The notes under the pieces were generated by a model that was not told the DNA's origin, did not search any database, and saw only the letters and a list, made by a program, of their open reading frames with translations. From the NCBI RefSeq assembly GCF_038066715.1, contig NZ_JBBUKT010000005.1, positions 62,001 through 126,000 on the forward strand: a stretch of 64,000 nucleotides of DNA. Reading direction: 5' to 3'. Source of the stretch: Luteolibacter sp. Y139. GTDB taxonomy: Bacteria > Verrucomicrobiota > Verrucomicrobiia > Verrucomicrobiales > Akkermansiaceae. This document shows, in pieces, positions 24,087 to 32,892 of the stretch. Within the stretch, counting starts at the first letter, position 1; each line of letters begins with the position of its first letter. The translations under genes and the position numbers were made by a program.

Positions 24087-25640
24087 TTAGTTGGGGAAAA
24101 CGATCTTCACGCCGAAGGCAGTGGGCCACCCGGGGAGAATGGATCTGGGTGGTTCGGCTTCGGATGGCTTGGTGGGCCTGAGCTGATCGATCACGGCCTT
24201 GATGGGGAGGCAGCGCTCGTGAGACAAGATCGTGGCATTTGCGAAGAAGTCGTTGTCCGGCATGCCTTCAATGAGGATGCCGATGATGCCGCCGGTTTTC
24301 CTCAGGATAACGGGGCCTCCTGAGTCGCCGTGGAAGGTATCCGTATCCGCTCCAAACACTGGAATCTTTGAATCATTGTAAGGGTCGCGGTAGAAGAAGG
24401 AGTCGCCCTTCTTTATGTAGCGCCTTTTGAAAGCCTCTTCGGCGGCAACTGCCGTCTCCATGGTGGTGCCAGCGATCTTATTGGCACGGATGAGATCCGC
24501 CTGCAGGCGTATCATGAAGCTGCCCCTGTCGCTTTCCTTGAGCTCATGGGGACAGACGACCCGGGCGTAGTCGTGAACGAGCAGCTCCTTTCCGCCAGGG
24601 TGGCCTATGGCATAGACGGGGCTGTCCAAGGAGGCTCTGGCGTCGACGAGCGGCACGGGTTTCCGATCTCCCGGGATCGGATCATCCGCGTCCCAGTCCG
24701 TGATTTCAAGGATCGCATAATCGAGCCTGGATTCAACGTCATCCCGGGACTTCCCCCTCCAGATCCGCTTGGCCGGGCACCGTGCAACCACCTTTCCAAA
24801 GCGATCGCTGAAATCCAGCCGGAAATCGTCGCCGAATTCGACGTCATGGGCACAGGTGAGGACCGTCTTCGGACCGATCAGCACTCCGGAAGCCTTCATC
24901 GGGTCGGTCTGGCCGGGATCGATGATGACCTTGCAGGAGGCGAGCGCGGTATCCACCACATTCAGATAGGTGGCGGGGGAGTAGTTGTCTGGATCAAGCG
25001 CGCCATAGTAGGACTTCTGTTCGTTTCTGGTGGTGAGCCAGATCACGGCCATCCTGGTAGCCGTTTGGTAGTCGCGCGCATCGAGCGCCTGTGTATATGC
25101 TTTCTCGGAATCCCCGGTGATGGCGTTGAGTTTGTCCTTCAACTCATCGTAGTCGACCTTTGGTTTGTCCTCCGAAGCTGGACCTCTTCCTGGATCCACC
25201 AGTGGCTTGCGCAAGGGCTCGGTCAGTTTTTCAACATCGGTGACGTTTTTTTCGATCTGGTCGATGAGCTCGGAATTCACCTTCCCCTGGAGGTCCTCCT
25301 TGTATTTGGTGAACTTCGAATTGACCGCGGACTCGGCGGATGTGACTTCGAATCTTCCCTGTTCATTCCTGGCAAGTGTTCCGAGCGCGGTACTATTGGC
25401 GAGCTTGGCAACGGATTCATCGAGGGCATATTTCTTTCCCTCCGGGGTGATGCCATAGATTCTCTCGCCGACTTTCTTGAGCTCGAGGGATTTTGTTTCC
25501 TCGCCCCTGGTGATGCCCTCGATTTTCACGTCGATGGTGGGAGGCCTGCTGATTTCCGCCCCTTCGGGGGCTCCAAAGGCAGTTTGTGCGAATTGAAGAG
25601 TCACACAAACTGCGAGCCTTTTCGCGATCATGGTTTTCAT
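24087..25640 (-). CDS. Secreted trypsin-like serine protease with long helical N-domain
   Basis: 517 residues. Signal peptide to about 23, then a roughly 200-residue N-terminal part with many charged helices (for example 'NSELIDQIEKNVTDVEKL'). The C-terminal half is a chymotrypsin-fold domain: His265 in VLTCAHD, Asp307 in LDYAILEI and Ser440 in HGDSGGPV form the expected triad. The N-domain may be an inhibitor or scaffold; this is inference. Next to an astacin-like protease downstream and an amidohydrolase 79 bases upstream, all on the minus strand. Confidence 0.88.
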   Translation of the reverse strand: MKTMIAKRLAVCVTLQFAQTAFGAPEGAEISRPPTIDVKIEGITRGEETKSLELKKVGERIYGITPEGKKYALDESVAKLANSTALGTLARNEQGRFEVTSAESAVNSKFTKYKEDLQGKVNSELIDQIEKNVTDVEKLTEPLRKPLVDPGRGPASEDKPKVDYDELKDKLNAITGDSEKAYTQALDARDYQTATRMAVIWLTTRNEQKSYYGALDPDNYSPATYLNVVDTALASCKVIIDPGQTDPMKASGVLIGPKTVLTCAHDVEFGDDFRLDFSDRFGKVVARCPAKRIWRGKSRDDVESRLDYAILEITDWDADDPIPGDRKPVPLVDARASLDSPVYAIGHPGGKELLVHDYARVVCPHELKESDRGSFMIRLQADLIRANKIAGTTMETAVAAEEAFKRRYIKKGDSFFYRDPYNDSKIPVFGADTDTFHGDSGGPVILRKTGGIIGILIEGMPDNDFFANATILSHERCLPIKAVIDQLRPTKPSEAEPPRSILPGWPTAFGVKIVFPN

Positions 25641-25719
25641 GGTGTTGTATTGGCTGGTGGTTTTGGAATCGAGTGTCCGAGTCGGCTGTTTGTCCTATGG
25701 GGTTGCGATTGGATGCGGG

Positions 25720-27444
25720 CTACATGTCCAGGAGGCTATTGAGGTGCAGCTTCAGGGCTGGAGGGAGTCCGCCTTTCTGGATGCGCTTGGGGGCGTTTAG
25801 GTAGTCGAGGGCGTTCTTGAAGAAGAAGCGGCGATAGAGCTCGGCGGGTTGGGGGCCGCCGGCTTTGAGGATGGCGACGCGGAAGGAGTTCAGGTAGTTC
25901 ACTCGGTCGGCGGCGGCGGGCATGGGCATGAACCAGTCCGAGCCGTACATGATCTTCTTCGAGAACTGGAAGGGGGTTTGATCGTCGTGGCTCTTTTTGA
26001 TGAGGCTGGCGAGCTGGCGGGTGAAGTTGGCGCGAGCAACGGGATCCGCGATGGCGTCGAAGCAGCCGAACTCGCAGTAGACGTTCGGATACTGGCAGCA
26101 GAGTTCGTAGACGGTGCGGCCCCAATCGGCATCTTCGCTGCTATCAAACCAGAAGCCGCCTGCGCCGGCGTGGCCGAAGCAGAGCCTGAGATTCGAGAGT
26201 TCGGGGTGCCGGGTGAGCAAGCGCTTCCAGTGCTGGGGATGGGCGAGCTTGGCGTAGCCCTTGCGCGCCTGGAATTCGCCGGTGCCGCAGTGGGTGAAGA
26301 CGGGGACATCCTCCGCGACGCACCAGCGGAAGAGTTCTAACAGGCGGTCATCGAGCACCGTTGGGTCGAGCTTGACGCCGTTCGGCTTGTAGCGGGCTTT
26401 CCACTGTTCGCAGGGCTGGGATGCGAACGAGAAGGGGCAGTGGGGAATGACATTGCCGGAGGGAGCGTAGCCGGAGGGTGGGTAGACTTTTACTCCGAAT
26501 GCGCCCTGCTTGTGGTAGGCGTCCTTGACGATCTGGAGTGCGTGTCCCTTGGCAGCTCCTTCACCCCACTGGTCGCGAAAGGGACTGTAGGCGGCGAAGT
26601 AGAGCATGTTGCCATTCGCCTTTTGTTGCTGGCGATTGACGCGGGGGATCTGCTGGCGCTCGAATTTGAGGAGGTCCTTGCCGTCCTCGGGCTGATTGTA
26701 GGTCGGCGCCATGTCCATCATATGGCTGACGATGAGGTCGACCTGGCGCTTTCTCTGGATCGTGTGGTCGAGGCGGAAGAGTCCTTCCATGGCGGCCTCG
26801 TCACTGGTGAGGGTGTCGATGAAGTGCTTGATCTCGTCCTTTCCTTCGCGGTTCTGCGTGGCAGTCGCGGAACCATCCCCGAACATCTTCACGACTTGGG
26901 TGAGGCGTGCTTTCTCGGGGGCGGAGAGGTTGTCGAAGGTGGATTCTCCGGTCTTGAGCTTGATGTAGCCTTGGACGGCGGGTTCGCTGGCGACTTTTTC
27001 AGGGGTGATCGAGCGTGGCTTGCGATTGCCCTGGAGAGCCATTGCGTCGCGGTTCACCGATCGGGCGAGGTCCTCCATGAGCCTGGAGTTTGGCTGGCGA
27101 TCGGATGGGGAGAGGTGGCGCTTGTCGGAGGGATCGGGAGACTTGGGGGTGGTCCAGACGATGAGGTTGGCGATGGCGATGACCAGCTCGTCCGAAGCGA
27201 GGGAGAGGAGGGGATGGATGTCCCGCTTGCCAAGGGCGATGCCTTTGACGGGGAGGAAGCGGGCATTGAAGGTGTGGGTGTGGACGTCGATGACCGGGGT
27301 CTTTTCGATGAGGGTCACGGAGTCCTTGTCGGTGGGGAGTGCCACCGGTGGTGGTGGTTCCTTTTGAGTGCAGGCGGGCAGGAGGCTGAAGGCGGTGCCG
27401 ATGAGGAGGGCGCGGGTGATGATGGGCCGGTGGGGGGATCTCAT
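25720..27444 (-). CDS. Amidohydrolase-family lipoprotein
   Basis: 574 residues. Lipobox with Cys25 (LLPAC). Metal-site motifs of amidohydrolase-2 (ACMSD-like) enzymes are visible: HTH at residues 55-57 after 'TPVIDV', FTHCGTGEF and FGHAGAGGF in the second half, and GSDWFMP near the C-terminus, where Asp is the usual catalytic residue. A long insertion (about 80-280) follows the first motif. Substrate unknown. Export as a lipoprotein is unusual for this mostly cytoplasmic family. Confidence 0.82.
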   Translation of the reverse strand: MRSPHRPIITRALLIGTAFSLLPACTQKEPPPPVALPTDKDSVTLIEKTPVIDVHTHTFNARFLPVKGIALGKRDIHPLLSLASDELVIAIANLIVWTTPKSPDPSDKRHLSPSDRQPNSRLMEDLARSVNRDAMALQGNRKPRSITPEKVASEPAVQGYIKLKTGESTFDNLSAPEKARLTQVVKMFGDGSATATQNREGKDEIKHFIDTLTSDEAAMEGLFRLDHTIQRKRQVDLIVSHMMDMAPTYNQPEDGKDLLKFERQQIPRVNRQQQKANGNMLYFAAYSPFRDQWGEGAAKGHALQIVKDAYHKQGAFGVKVYPPSGYAPSGNVIPHCPFSFASQPCEQWKARYKPNGVKLDPTVLDDRLLELFRWCVAEDVPVFTHCGTGEFQARKGYAKLAHPQHWKRLLTRHPELSNLRLCFGHAGAGGFWFDSSEDADWGRTVYELCCQYPNVYCEFGCFDAIADPVARANFTRQLASLIKKSHDDQTPFQFSKKIMYGSDWFMPMPAAADRVNYLNSFRVAILKAGGPQPAELYRRFFFKNALDYLNAPKRIQKGGLPPALKLHLNSLLDM

Positions 27445-27451
27445 GTCCGTG

Positions 27452-27506
27452 GGGGAAAAAGAAAAGGCTCTCCCCGCCGCCGATGCGCTGGCAGGCGAGG
27501 AGAGCC
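27452..27506 (-). terminator. Rho-independent terminator
   Basis: GGCTCTCC and GGAGAGCC arms (27466-27506) with a G+C-rich interior, followed on the minus strand by CTTTTCTTTTTCCC (down to 27452). It lies immediately after the stop of the beta-barrel-like gene at 27519 and should separate that transcript from the amidohydrolase gene starting at 27444. Confidence 0.75.
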
Positions 27507-27518
27507 CTGGTGCACAAC

Positions 27519-29093
27519 TCAGAATCGCATCCGCAGACCGACTTGGAAGAGGTCTTCGTTTTTGAAGTCAGGAGCGCGCTCGCCGAACTTGTACTTGGCG
27601 AAGAGGGTGGCGGCGCCGATGTCGGCCTTGGGGAGCGGGGTTTCGTTTGGCACTTCCTGTCCGGCGATCTTGCCGGTGAAATTGCCGAGGCCCACTTCGG
27701 CGAAGATGGAGTGGCCGATGTGGGTGCCGCCGAGATCGGAGACGGCTGAGACGCCCTCCGCCAGGTAGCCGGCGCGGAAAGCCCAGTCGGAATTGCCGAC
27801 GATGAGGCCGAGCTTCCACTCCAGGGTCGTCTTGTCCAAGTCCTCACGACCGCCGCTGAGGGTATCCCAGATGTCTGAGCCGCCGGCGAGTTTGACGTCG
27901 GCGGGGATGTAGGTGTACCAGGGTGATTCGTCGGGGGCCAGATCGGCCTTGCCGTCCGGGGATTCGCTTCGGTCTCCCACCAGCGCCGCCTTGTTCGGGG
28001 TGGCTTTCTCTTTGACCGTTGGATTCTTGTTCAGCGAAAAGTACTTGTCCTTGTCGAAGCGCATCAGGGTATTGATGCCGATGGAACGAGCGATCCAGCT
28101 CCGGTCATTCAGGAGGTAGAAGCGTGGCTGCCAATCGACGATCCAGCGGAGGTCATCGGTGCCGGTGAGGTCATCGTGATCCCAGGCGGCGCCGACCTGG
28201 AGGAACTGCGGCGAGGTGATCTGGAACCAGTCTTTGATGGCGAACATATGGGCATCCAGGTCAGGGTTGGCCTGGAAGTTCGCGAGAAGGTAGACGCTGG
28301 TTTGATCGACCTCCTTCTTGGCGACTTCGTCGGTATTGAACTCGACACCGGTCTTGATGGAAAAGCGGTAGTGGTCGTTATTCCACGGAGCCTTGATGCC
28401 TTCGTTATTGTAGAGTGCTCCCCAATAAATGTCGCTGATGATTGCGCCCTTCAGCACCATGGAGTCGTTGCCATTGGAGTTGGAGTAGTCGAATGCCAGA
28501 CCTTCCTGGGAGTAGTTGTACCGGCTGAAGGAGTCGCGGATGCCGAACAAGATCGCGCTGCCTTCCTCGATGGGTTTGTCATTCGAGTCCTTCGCGATCG
28601 CCTTGACCTTCTTCCCGGTGGGTTTGCCATTCTTATCCAGCTCGTCTTTTTCCTCTGCGCGGTACATCCGGAGGCTGGAGGTGAGGCGATGTTTCTCGTA
28701 TTCCTCGGGTTTGAGGAATTTGAGACCTTTCTCCTTGTCCCAAACGGGAACGCCAACGGTCTTTTTCTTTGTCTCGATGGCGGCCGCGATCTTGGTCTCG
28801 TCGTTGTCGATGGGCTTTCCCTTCTCCCTTGCTTCGGCGATGACGAGCTCCCTGAGTGCCTGCTTGACCTGTTCGGTTTCGATCAGTGGCACCTCGACCC
28901 GTTCCATCAGCAGGGTGTTCGGTGATTTCAGCAGGGTGAAGCCGAGGGTGGCGGAGTAGGGATGGTCTTCGCCGAAGATTCCTTTGATGCTGAACGGGAT
29001 TTCAGTGGCGGCTTTCGGGGTTTCCTTCTTCTCCTGGGCGTGGAGCACCAAGGGAGAGGCGGCGAGGGCTGCGATGGCTAGTTTCTTATTCAT
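27519..29093 (-). CDS. Probable outer-membrane beta-barrel protein
   Basis: 524 residues. Signal peptide MNKKLAIAALAASPLVLHAQ. The remainder has repeated aromatic/glycine strands ('RFSIKTGVEFN', 'SVYLLANFQANP', 'WKLGLIVGNSDWAFRAGYL', 'HSIFAEVGLGNFTGKI') and ends LFQVGLRMRF with a C-terminal Phe, as in outer-membrane barrels. A Lys/Asp/Glu-rich stretch (about 95-165) may be a loop or plug. Function unknown. Followed by a clear terminator. Confidence 0.78.
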   Translation of the reverse strand: MNKKLAIAALAASPLVLHAQEKKETPKAATEIPFSIKGIFGEDHPYSATLGFTLLKSPNTLLMERVEVPLIETEQVKQALRELVIAEAREKGKPIDNDETKIAAAIETKKKTVGVPVWDKEKGLKFLKPEEYEKHRLTSSLRMYRAEEKDELDKNGKPTGKKVKAIAKDSNDKPIEEGSAILFGIRDSFSRYNYSQEGLAFDYSNSNGNDSMVLKGAIISDIYWGALYNNEGIKAPWNNDHYRFSIKTGVEFNTDEVAKKEVDQTSVYLLANFQANPDLDAHMFAIKDWFQITSPQFLQVGAAWDHDDLTGTDDLRWIVDWQPRFYLLNDRSWIARSIGINTLMRFDKDKYFSLNKNPTVKEKATPNKAALVGDRSESPDGKADLAPDESPWYTYIPADVKLAGGSDIWDTLSGGREDLDKTTLEWKLGLIVGNSDWAFRAGYLAEGVSAVSDLGGTHIGHSIFAEVGLGNFTGKIAGQEVPNETPLPKADIGAATLFAKYKFGERAPDFKNEDLFQVGLRMRF

Positions 29094-29282
29094 GGGAGGT
29101 GCATGCTCTATTCGTCTTTGTCTATCGAGCGGGAGGATAGGATGGGAAAAGGTGATGGATTCTTGGCGCAGTTCATCCCTGGATGCTGAATGAGCACCAT
29201 TACTCGGAAGCCGTCTGGCTCGGCGGTGAGGCTTATGTAGGCCGTGCGATCGCTGTACCTAGAATCGCAGTTTAAGAGAGTA

Positions 29283-30188
29283 TCATCTTAGCTTCTTTTC
29301 GAGATCTCTCAGGAAGCTATCCACGTCCTTGATCTCATGTTTCCAGCTGTCGAAATCCTTGGCCGTGAGTTCCGTGAAAGGAACTTCATCGAACGGATGA
29401 AATGCTTGGATCGTCTCCTTCACGGACTCCTCGCGGCCTGACTGGTCTGGGATATTTGCCGCCTTCCCCCCTGCATCCAAAAAACGATTCAGCTCTTTCG
29501 CATTTCCACCATGGATGGCGAGCGCGGCATGAAGATTCGTGACGTATTTCCGATAGGTGTCGAAATGCGCGCTGATGTGGTCCGGCTTCACCGAGTTGTC
29601 GAAGCCATGGCCCACCAATTGTCCGTAGGCTACCTCCCGGCCGTCCGGACCCGGCTTCACGTGGGCGTAGCTGTCCCCCATGGCGTGGATCAGGAAGCCG
29701 GTTTTCCAGTCGTTCCCTGGCGTCGTTTTCGAACTGGCTGCTACCAGCTGCCGGAGGTCCTCCCTACGACGGAGGACGGCGTCTGCATCCCCTCCGTGCA
29801 GGGAATGGAGCACTGCTACGATCCGGTGGCGATATCCCCAGAGACCCGGTGCGCTGCCCCATACCGCGACGGCCGGGGCAGAGTAGCAAAACGCCAGATC
29901 ATCCGGTGCCTGGCTGAAATAGGATAGCCGTCTGGCGGGATCGGACTCCCATCCGGCGATCCTGGCCACGATGTAGGTCGTGGTTTCATGGCCATATTGT
30001 TCATAATACAACCCGGCAGAGCTCGGGCTTCCGGAGGCATGGCTGGAAGATGCCTTGTTAGGGGTGCCACTGGTTTGCCAGTGACCATGCCATGCATTCG
30101 GCTGGGCACATGAGGTAAACAAAAGTGAAAATAGGATTCCAGGAGCGACTACGCTCAGAAGTCTACGGCAAGGGGAGGGCGCCGACAT
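29283..30188 (-). CDS. Lipoprotein, possible zinc phospholipase C/P1-nuclease-like fold
   Basis: 301 residues. Lipobox Cys27 (LFTSC). 'GFLIHAMGDSYAHV' followed by 'YGQLVGHG' and 'PDHISAHFDTYRKYV' gives a set of His/Asp residues spaced as in helical zinc phospholipase C-like domains. The N-terminal metal ligand and the rest of the family are not confirmed, so the assignment is tentative. It is the first gene of the minus-strand run of exported proteins 23.2-30.2 kb, with a roughly 190-base gap to the beta-barrel gene. Confidence 0.6.
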   Translation of the reverse strand: MSAPSPCRRLLSVVAPGILFSLLFTSCAQPNAWHGHWQTSGTPNKASSSHASGSPSSAGLYYEQYGHETTTYIVARIAGWESDPARRLSYFSQAPDDLAFCYSAPAVAVWGSAPGLWGYRHRIVAVLHSLHGGDADAVLRRREDLRQLVAASSKTTPGNDWKTGFLIHAMGDSYAHVKPGPDGREVAYGQLVGHGFDNSVKPDHISAHFDTYRKYVTNLHAALAIHGGNAKELNRFLDAGGKAANIPDQSGREESVKETIQAFHPFDEVPFTELTAKDFDSWKHEIKDVDSFLRDLEKKLR

Positions 30189-30726
30189 GCTTTTGGGGGA
30201 GACTAAGGGGTTATTGGGATGATGTTCGATTCTGAAATGGTGTTCGCACTGTGGGGCTCTGCCAAAGGAGATGAAAATTAGATTCGGAATCTGGCCAGTA
30301 GGGAGGGGAGTCCGTTGAATGGCACGAAGTGAAAGTTAGAATAAGGCCGTATCTGCCGCAAGGAGAAAACTGGTGTGCAGTGAAAGCGGTAGGGGCTTTT
30401 TTGATAATGTTTGGATTAGTGAAGGATAGAATGGGAGTTCTGGTCTTGATGCCGAAGGAATCGTGAGTGCGGGCTTCGCCGAAGGCCTGAGAGGATATCG
30501 AGAGCGGCCAAGCCGAGAAGACTTGGGCGCGGGCTATTGGTTTCGTTCAGCGTGAGTGGGGGACTCGGGAGAATGCTTTTGTGACTCGGGCACCGATGGT
30601 TTGGCGGGTGCTTCCGTTGCTTCAGCAAACTGAGGATGGCTTAACCTAGCTGGCCGTCATCTTTCCTGCTCTATCTGCCACGCTAGGGTGGTGCGGATGT
30701 AGGACGACATGGGATGGCCGGGCGGG
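30189..30726. other. Intergenic, relatively AT-rich, no gene seen
   Basis: The first 230 bases are clearly more AT-rich than the surroundings and probably carry the promoter of the minus-strand lipoprotein gene at 29283-30188. A small palindrome GCTTCGCCGAAGGC lies near 30474. Short frames here lack support. Confidence 0.5.
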
Positions 30727-31143
30727 TCAATTGAGGTCGATGGCGCCGACGGCGAGAGCGGGGGTGGAGTCAAGGCGCGCGTGTTCGTAGCCGGGGATGT
30801 GGAGGCGCTTGATCATTTCGATGACTTCCGCCTGAGGGAGTTCTCCCTGTGCGAGCATGCGCAGGAGTTCCATCAAGCCATCCGGCCCGAGGAGTGACTT
30901 CAAGGGGAGATCGAGAAGGACCGAATCGTCGGGGCGGTGCTTGGCCTGTTGGGGATACTGGCATTTGCTCGCGGGCGAGTGTGAGTGGTGGTGGACCAGT
31001 CGCAGGCCATGGCCCATCCACGTGTCGCCCACTCGTCTCACGAGCCACTCGACCCAACCTTCTTCGATGGTGGCGATCTCTTCCCTGCAGGAGTCACAAA
31101 TCCATGTGCTGGCTTTCCGGGGCGGGGGAATCGCGGCGTGCAT
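30727..31143 (-). CDS. Small Cys/His-containing hypothetical protein
   Basis: 138 residues. 'WICDSCREEI' (CxxC at about 16-19), a run HHHSHSP and a later Cys in SKCQYP suggest a zinc-binding N-terminal domain; the C-terminal half is helical ('GLMELLRMLAQGELPQAEVI'). It begins 30 bases after the S24 repressor gene on the same strand and is probably cotranscribed with it. Family unknown. Confidence 0.6.
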   Translation of the reverse strand: MHAAIPPPRKASTWICDSCREEIATIEEGWVEWLVRRVGDTWMGHGLRLVHHHSHSPASKCQYPQQAKHRPDDSVLLDLPLKSLLGPDGLMELLRMLAQGELPQAEVIEMIKRLHIPGYEHARLDSTPALAVGAIDLN

Positions 31144-31173
31144 CGATGGAAGGAAGGCGGCCCAGTGCTGAAC

Positions 31174-32211
31174 TTATCCGACCTCGACGAGGATGGCGTG
31201 GATTTTGCCGTCTTCGAGGGTTTGGACTTCGGGGTAGGATTTGTTGAGGGAGCGGAGGACGGGGATGTTGCCCATGGCGTCGGCTTCGGTGAGTTCGGTG
31301 GGTTTGGCTTTGCGGTAGCCGAATTCTTTCAGGGTGGAGCCGGTGCCGTCGGAGTAGACGACGATGGTGCCTTTCTTGGGGGTGCCTTTGGCGGTGGGCC
31401 AGTGCTTGACGATGATGAGGGAGCCATCGGGGATGCGGGGTTCCATGGATTGGCCGAAGACGCGGAGGGCGTAGTGGTCATCCGGCCATGACTTCCGGGT
31501 GGCGACGGGTTCCTGGACGATGTGGCTGGTGATGGGGGCGCCGGCGGCGACTCCGCCGTGGAGATCGATCCAGTGGCCGGTGTGTTTGTTAGAGGAGGAG
31601 CGCGAGCGGGTGGTGGAGGGGAGTGTGGGGGATTCTTCGGCGATGGAGGAGGTGGCGGCCGTGCGTTTGTTAGAGCGGGGGTGCTTGTGCGGTTGGGGGA
31701 AGGCGACGAGGTCGTTGTCGGCGGTGAGGTCGTGATGGGGGAGTTGAGGTTGTTCGCCGGGGAGGCGGCCGGTGCGCTTGAACTCGCGGGCGGCGCGGTC
31801 GAGGGTATCGGTGATCCATTCGCGGACGGTGAGGCCGGAGGCGTTTGCGGCGCGGTTCCAGTCATCGAACTCGTCTTCGGCGGGGCGCATGATGAAGGCA
31901 TCGATGCGGAGCTCGGCGGGGACTTGCGTGGGCGTGTGAAAGTGGCCGGTGGTGGCGTCGCGATCGCGGCCTGGTTCGCGATCGGTCTCGCGATCGCGGG
32001 GATCGATCCAAGCGGTCATGAAGGCCTGGACGTGGGGGAGGCGGCGGGCGGGGATGCCGGAGGAGCGCCAGTTGTGGATGGTTTGTTCGCTGACTTGCAG
32101 CGGGCCGGCGACGTCTTCGGCGCGGAGGCGATTTTGGTCCATCCACTCGCGGAAGGAGTGGTGGTCGGCGGGTGGTGGTCCCTGTGGTTCGTCGTTGTCC
32201 CTCACGGCCAA
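31174..32211 (-). CDS. Phage-type S24/LexA-like repressor
   Basis: 345 residues. N-terminal helix-turn-helix of the XRE/Cro type ('LRAEDVAGPLQVSEQTIHNW', about 29-48), a middle CopG/Arc-like segment ('FDDWNRAANASGLTVREWIT'), a variable linker and a C-terminal S24 peptidase domain. The autocleavage Ala-Gly is at 223-224 (GGVAAGAP), catalytic Ser255 in GQSMEP and Lys295 in STLKEF. It is expected to repress the divergent plus-strand genes and be inactivated by RecA-stimulated self-cleavage. The start is TTG at 32211; a GTG at 32205 is an alternative. Confidence 0.88.
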   Translation of the reverse strand: MAVRDNDEPQGPPPADHHSFREWMDQNRLRAEDVAGPLQVSEQTIHNWRSSGIPARRLPHVQAFMTAWIDPRDRETDREPGRDRDATTGHFHTPTQVPAELRIDAFIMRPAEDEFDDWNRAANASGLTVREWITDTLDRAAREFKRTGRLPGEQPQLPHHDLTADNDLVAFPQPHKHPRSNKRTAATSSIAEESPTLPSTTRSRSSSNKHTGHWIDLHGGVAAGAPITSHIVQEPVATRKSWPDDHYALRVFGQSMEPRIPDGSLIIVKHWPTAKGTPKKGTIVVYSDGTGSTLKEFGYRKAKPTELTEADAMGNIPVLRSLNKSYPEVQTLEDGKIHAILVEVG

Positions 32212-32215
32212 AGAA

Positions 32216-32230
32216 TTACCGAATCGGTAA
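32216..32230. promoter_or_regulatory. Candidate repressor operator O1
   Basis: TTACCGAATCGGTAA, a perfect 6-bp inverted repeat with a 3-base spacer, directly before the repressor start. A closely related site lies 42 bases away (32258-32272), four helical turns between centres. Two equal half-site palindromes between divergent genes are typical of phage switch operators. Confidence 0.6.
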
Positions 32231-32257
32231 AATTTCTCAAACTATATTATTGCCAAT

Positions 32258-32272
32258 TTACCGAAACGGGAA
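32258..32272. promoter_or_regulatory. Candidate repressor operator O2
   Basis: TTACCGAAACGGGAA: the left half is identical to O1, the right half has one mismatch. Together with O1 it flanks the AT-rich core of the intergenic region (ATTTCTCAAACTATATTATTG) where both divergent promoters should lie. Confidence 0.55.
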
Positions 32273-32304
32273 CATTGTTCCGCCGTCAGTAAGAAGTCCC
32301 CCAG

Positions 32305-32523
32305 ATGCAAACGACGCTTCATTTCGATCCCACGCGCTATCCGGAGCCGGTCCTGCGGTTGCTTTTGGCGGCGGCGGAGCAGTGGCAATGCACGCCGGGC
32401 GAGGCCGAGGCGCGTATCCTGGAACAGCGGGCGCGCAAGGAGAGCTTCGTGAATCCGCGGCTGGCTACCACTCAACTCGCGGCCGAGCTGGAAGCAGCAC
32501 AGGCGCAGCGGGCGGGTGGGTGA
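32305..32523 (+). CDS. Small protein divergent from the repressor (72 aa)
   Basis: 72 residues, largely helical: 'VLRLLLAAAEQWQCTPGEAEARI' then an Arg/Ala-rich tail. It sits where a Cro/excisionase-like early gene would, but no helix-turn-helix is evident. Expected to be under control of the operators at 32216-32272. Confidence 0.65.
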   Translation: MQTTLHFDPTRYPEPVLRLLLAAAEQWQCTPGEAEARILEQRARKESFVNPRLATTQLAAELEAAQAQRAGG

Positions 32524-32892
32524 TGCGTCATCTAACAGATTCGTGAAAGTAAGGCCGGGATCGGGAGGATGGGACGTATGGGCCGATCTAACAGATCCAT
32601 CGCGGTGCCTGAAAAAGACGAAGTGAGATTTCAAAACCAGCCAGCTGCTCGCGATCTGCGGGACGACATCTGAAATCTGAATCTAAGATCTGAATCAATT
32701 TTCCCTCCATAGCCCCGAAAGGCTGCGAAGCCGAGTAGGGGTGGATTTTCAAAGAAGCAATACGTGGGCCGGTCTAACAGGCCATCGGCTTGAAAAGACC
32801 TGCCGCCCACCGCCGGACCTTTCGGAGAAAGGTCCCTGCCTGAAATACCTCCACCTGATCGCCAGCCTCACGACCTAATCCTAACACCTGCC
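32524..32892. other. Intergenic region with three TCTAACAG octamers
   Basis: TCTAACAG at 32531, 32587 and 32773, a heptamer repeat (TCTGAAATCTGAATC, 32671-32696) and a hairpin GGACCTTT/AAAGGTCC at about 32814-32834. A weak 34-codon frame at 32569-32673 is listed separately. Confidence 0.5.
32569..32673 (+). CDS. Possible 34-aa small protein
   Basis: ATG after GGGAGG, encoding MGRMGRSNRSIAVPEKDEVR and a short RDLRDDI end. Its amino-acid composition is plausible and the ribosome-binding site is good, but codons 7-9 are the octamer TCTAACAG and no homolog is known to me. Could be fortuitous. Confidence 0.3.
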   Translation: MGRMGRSNRSIAVPEKDEVRFQNQPAARDLRDDI

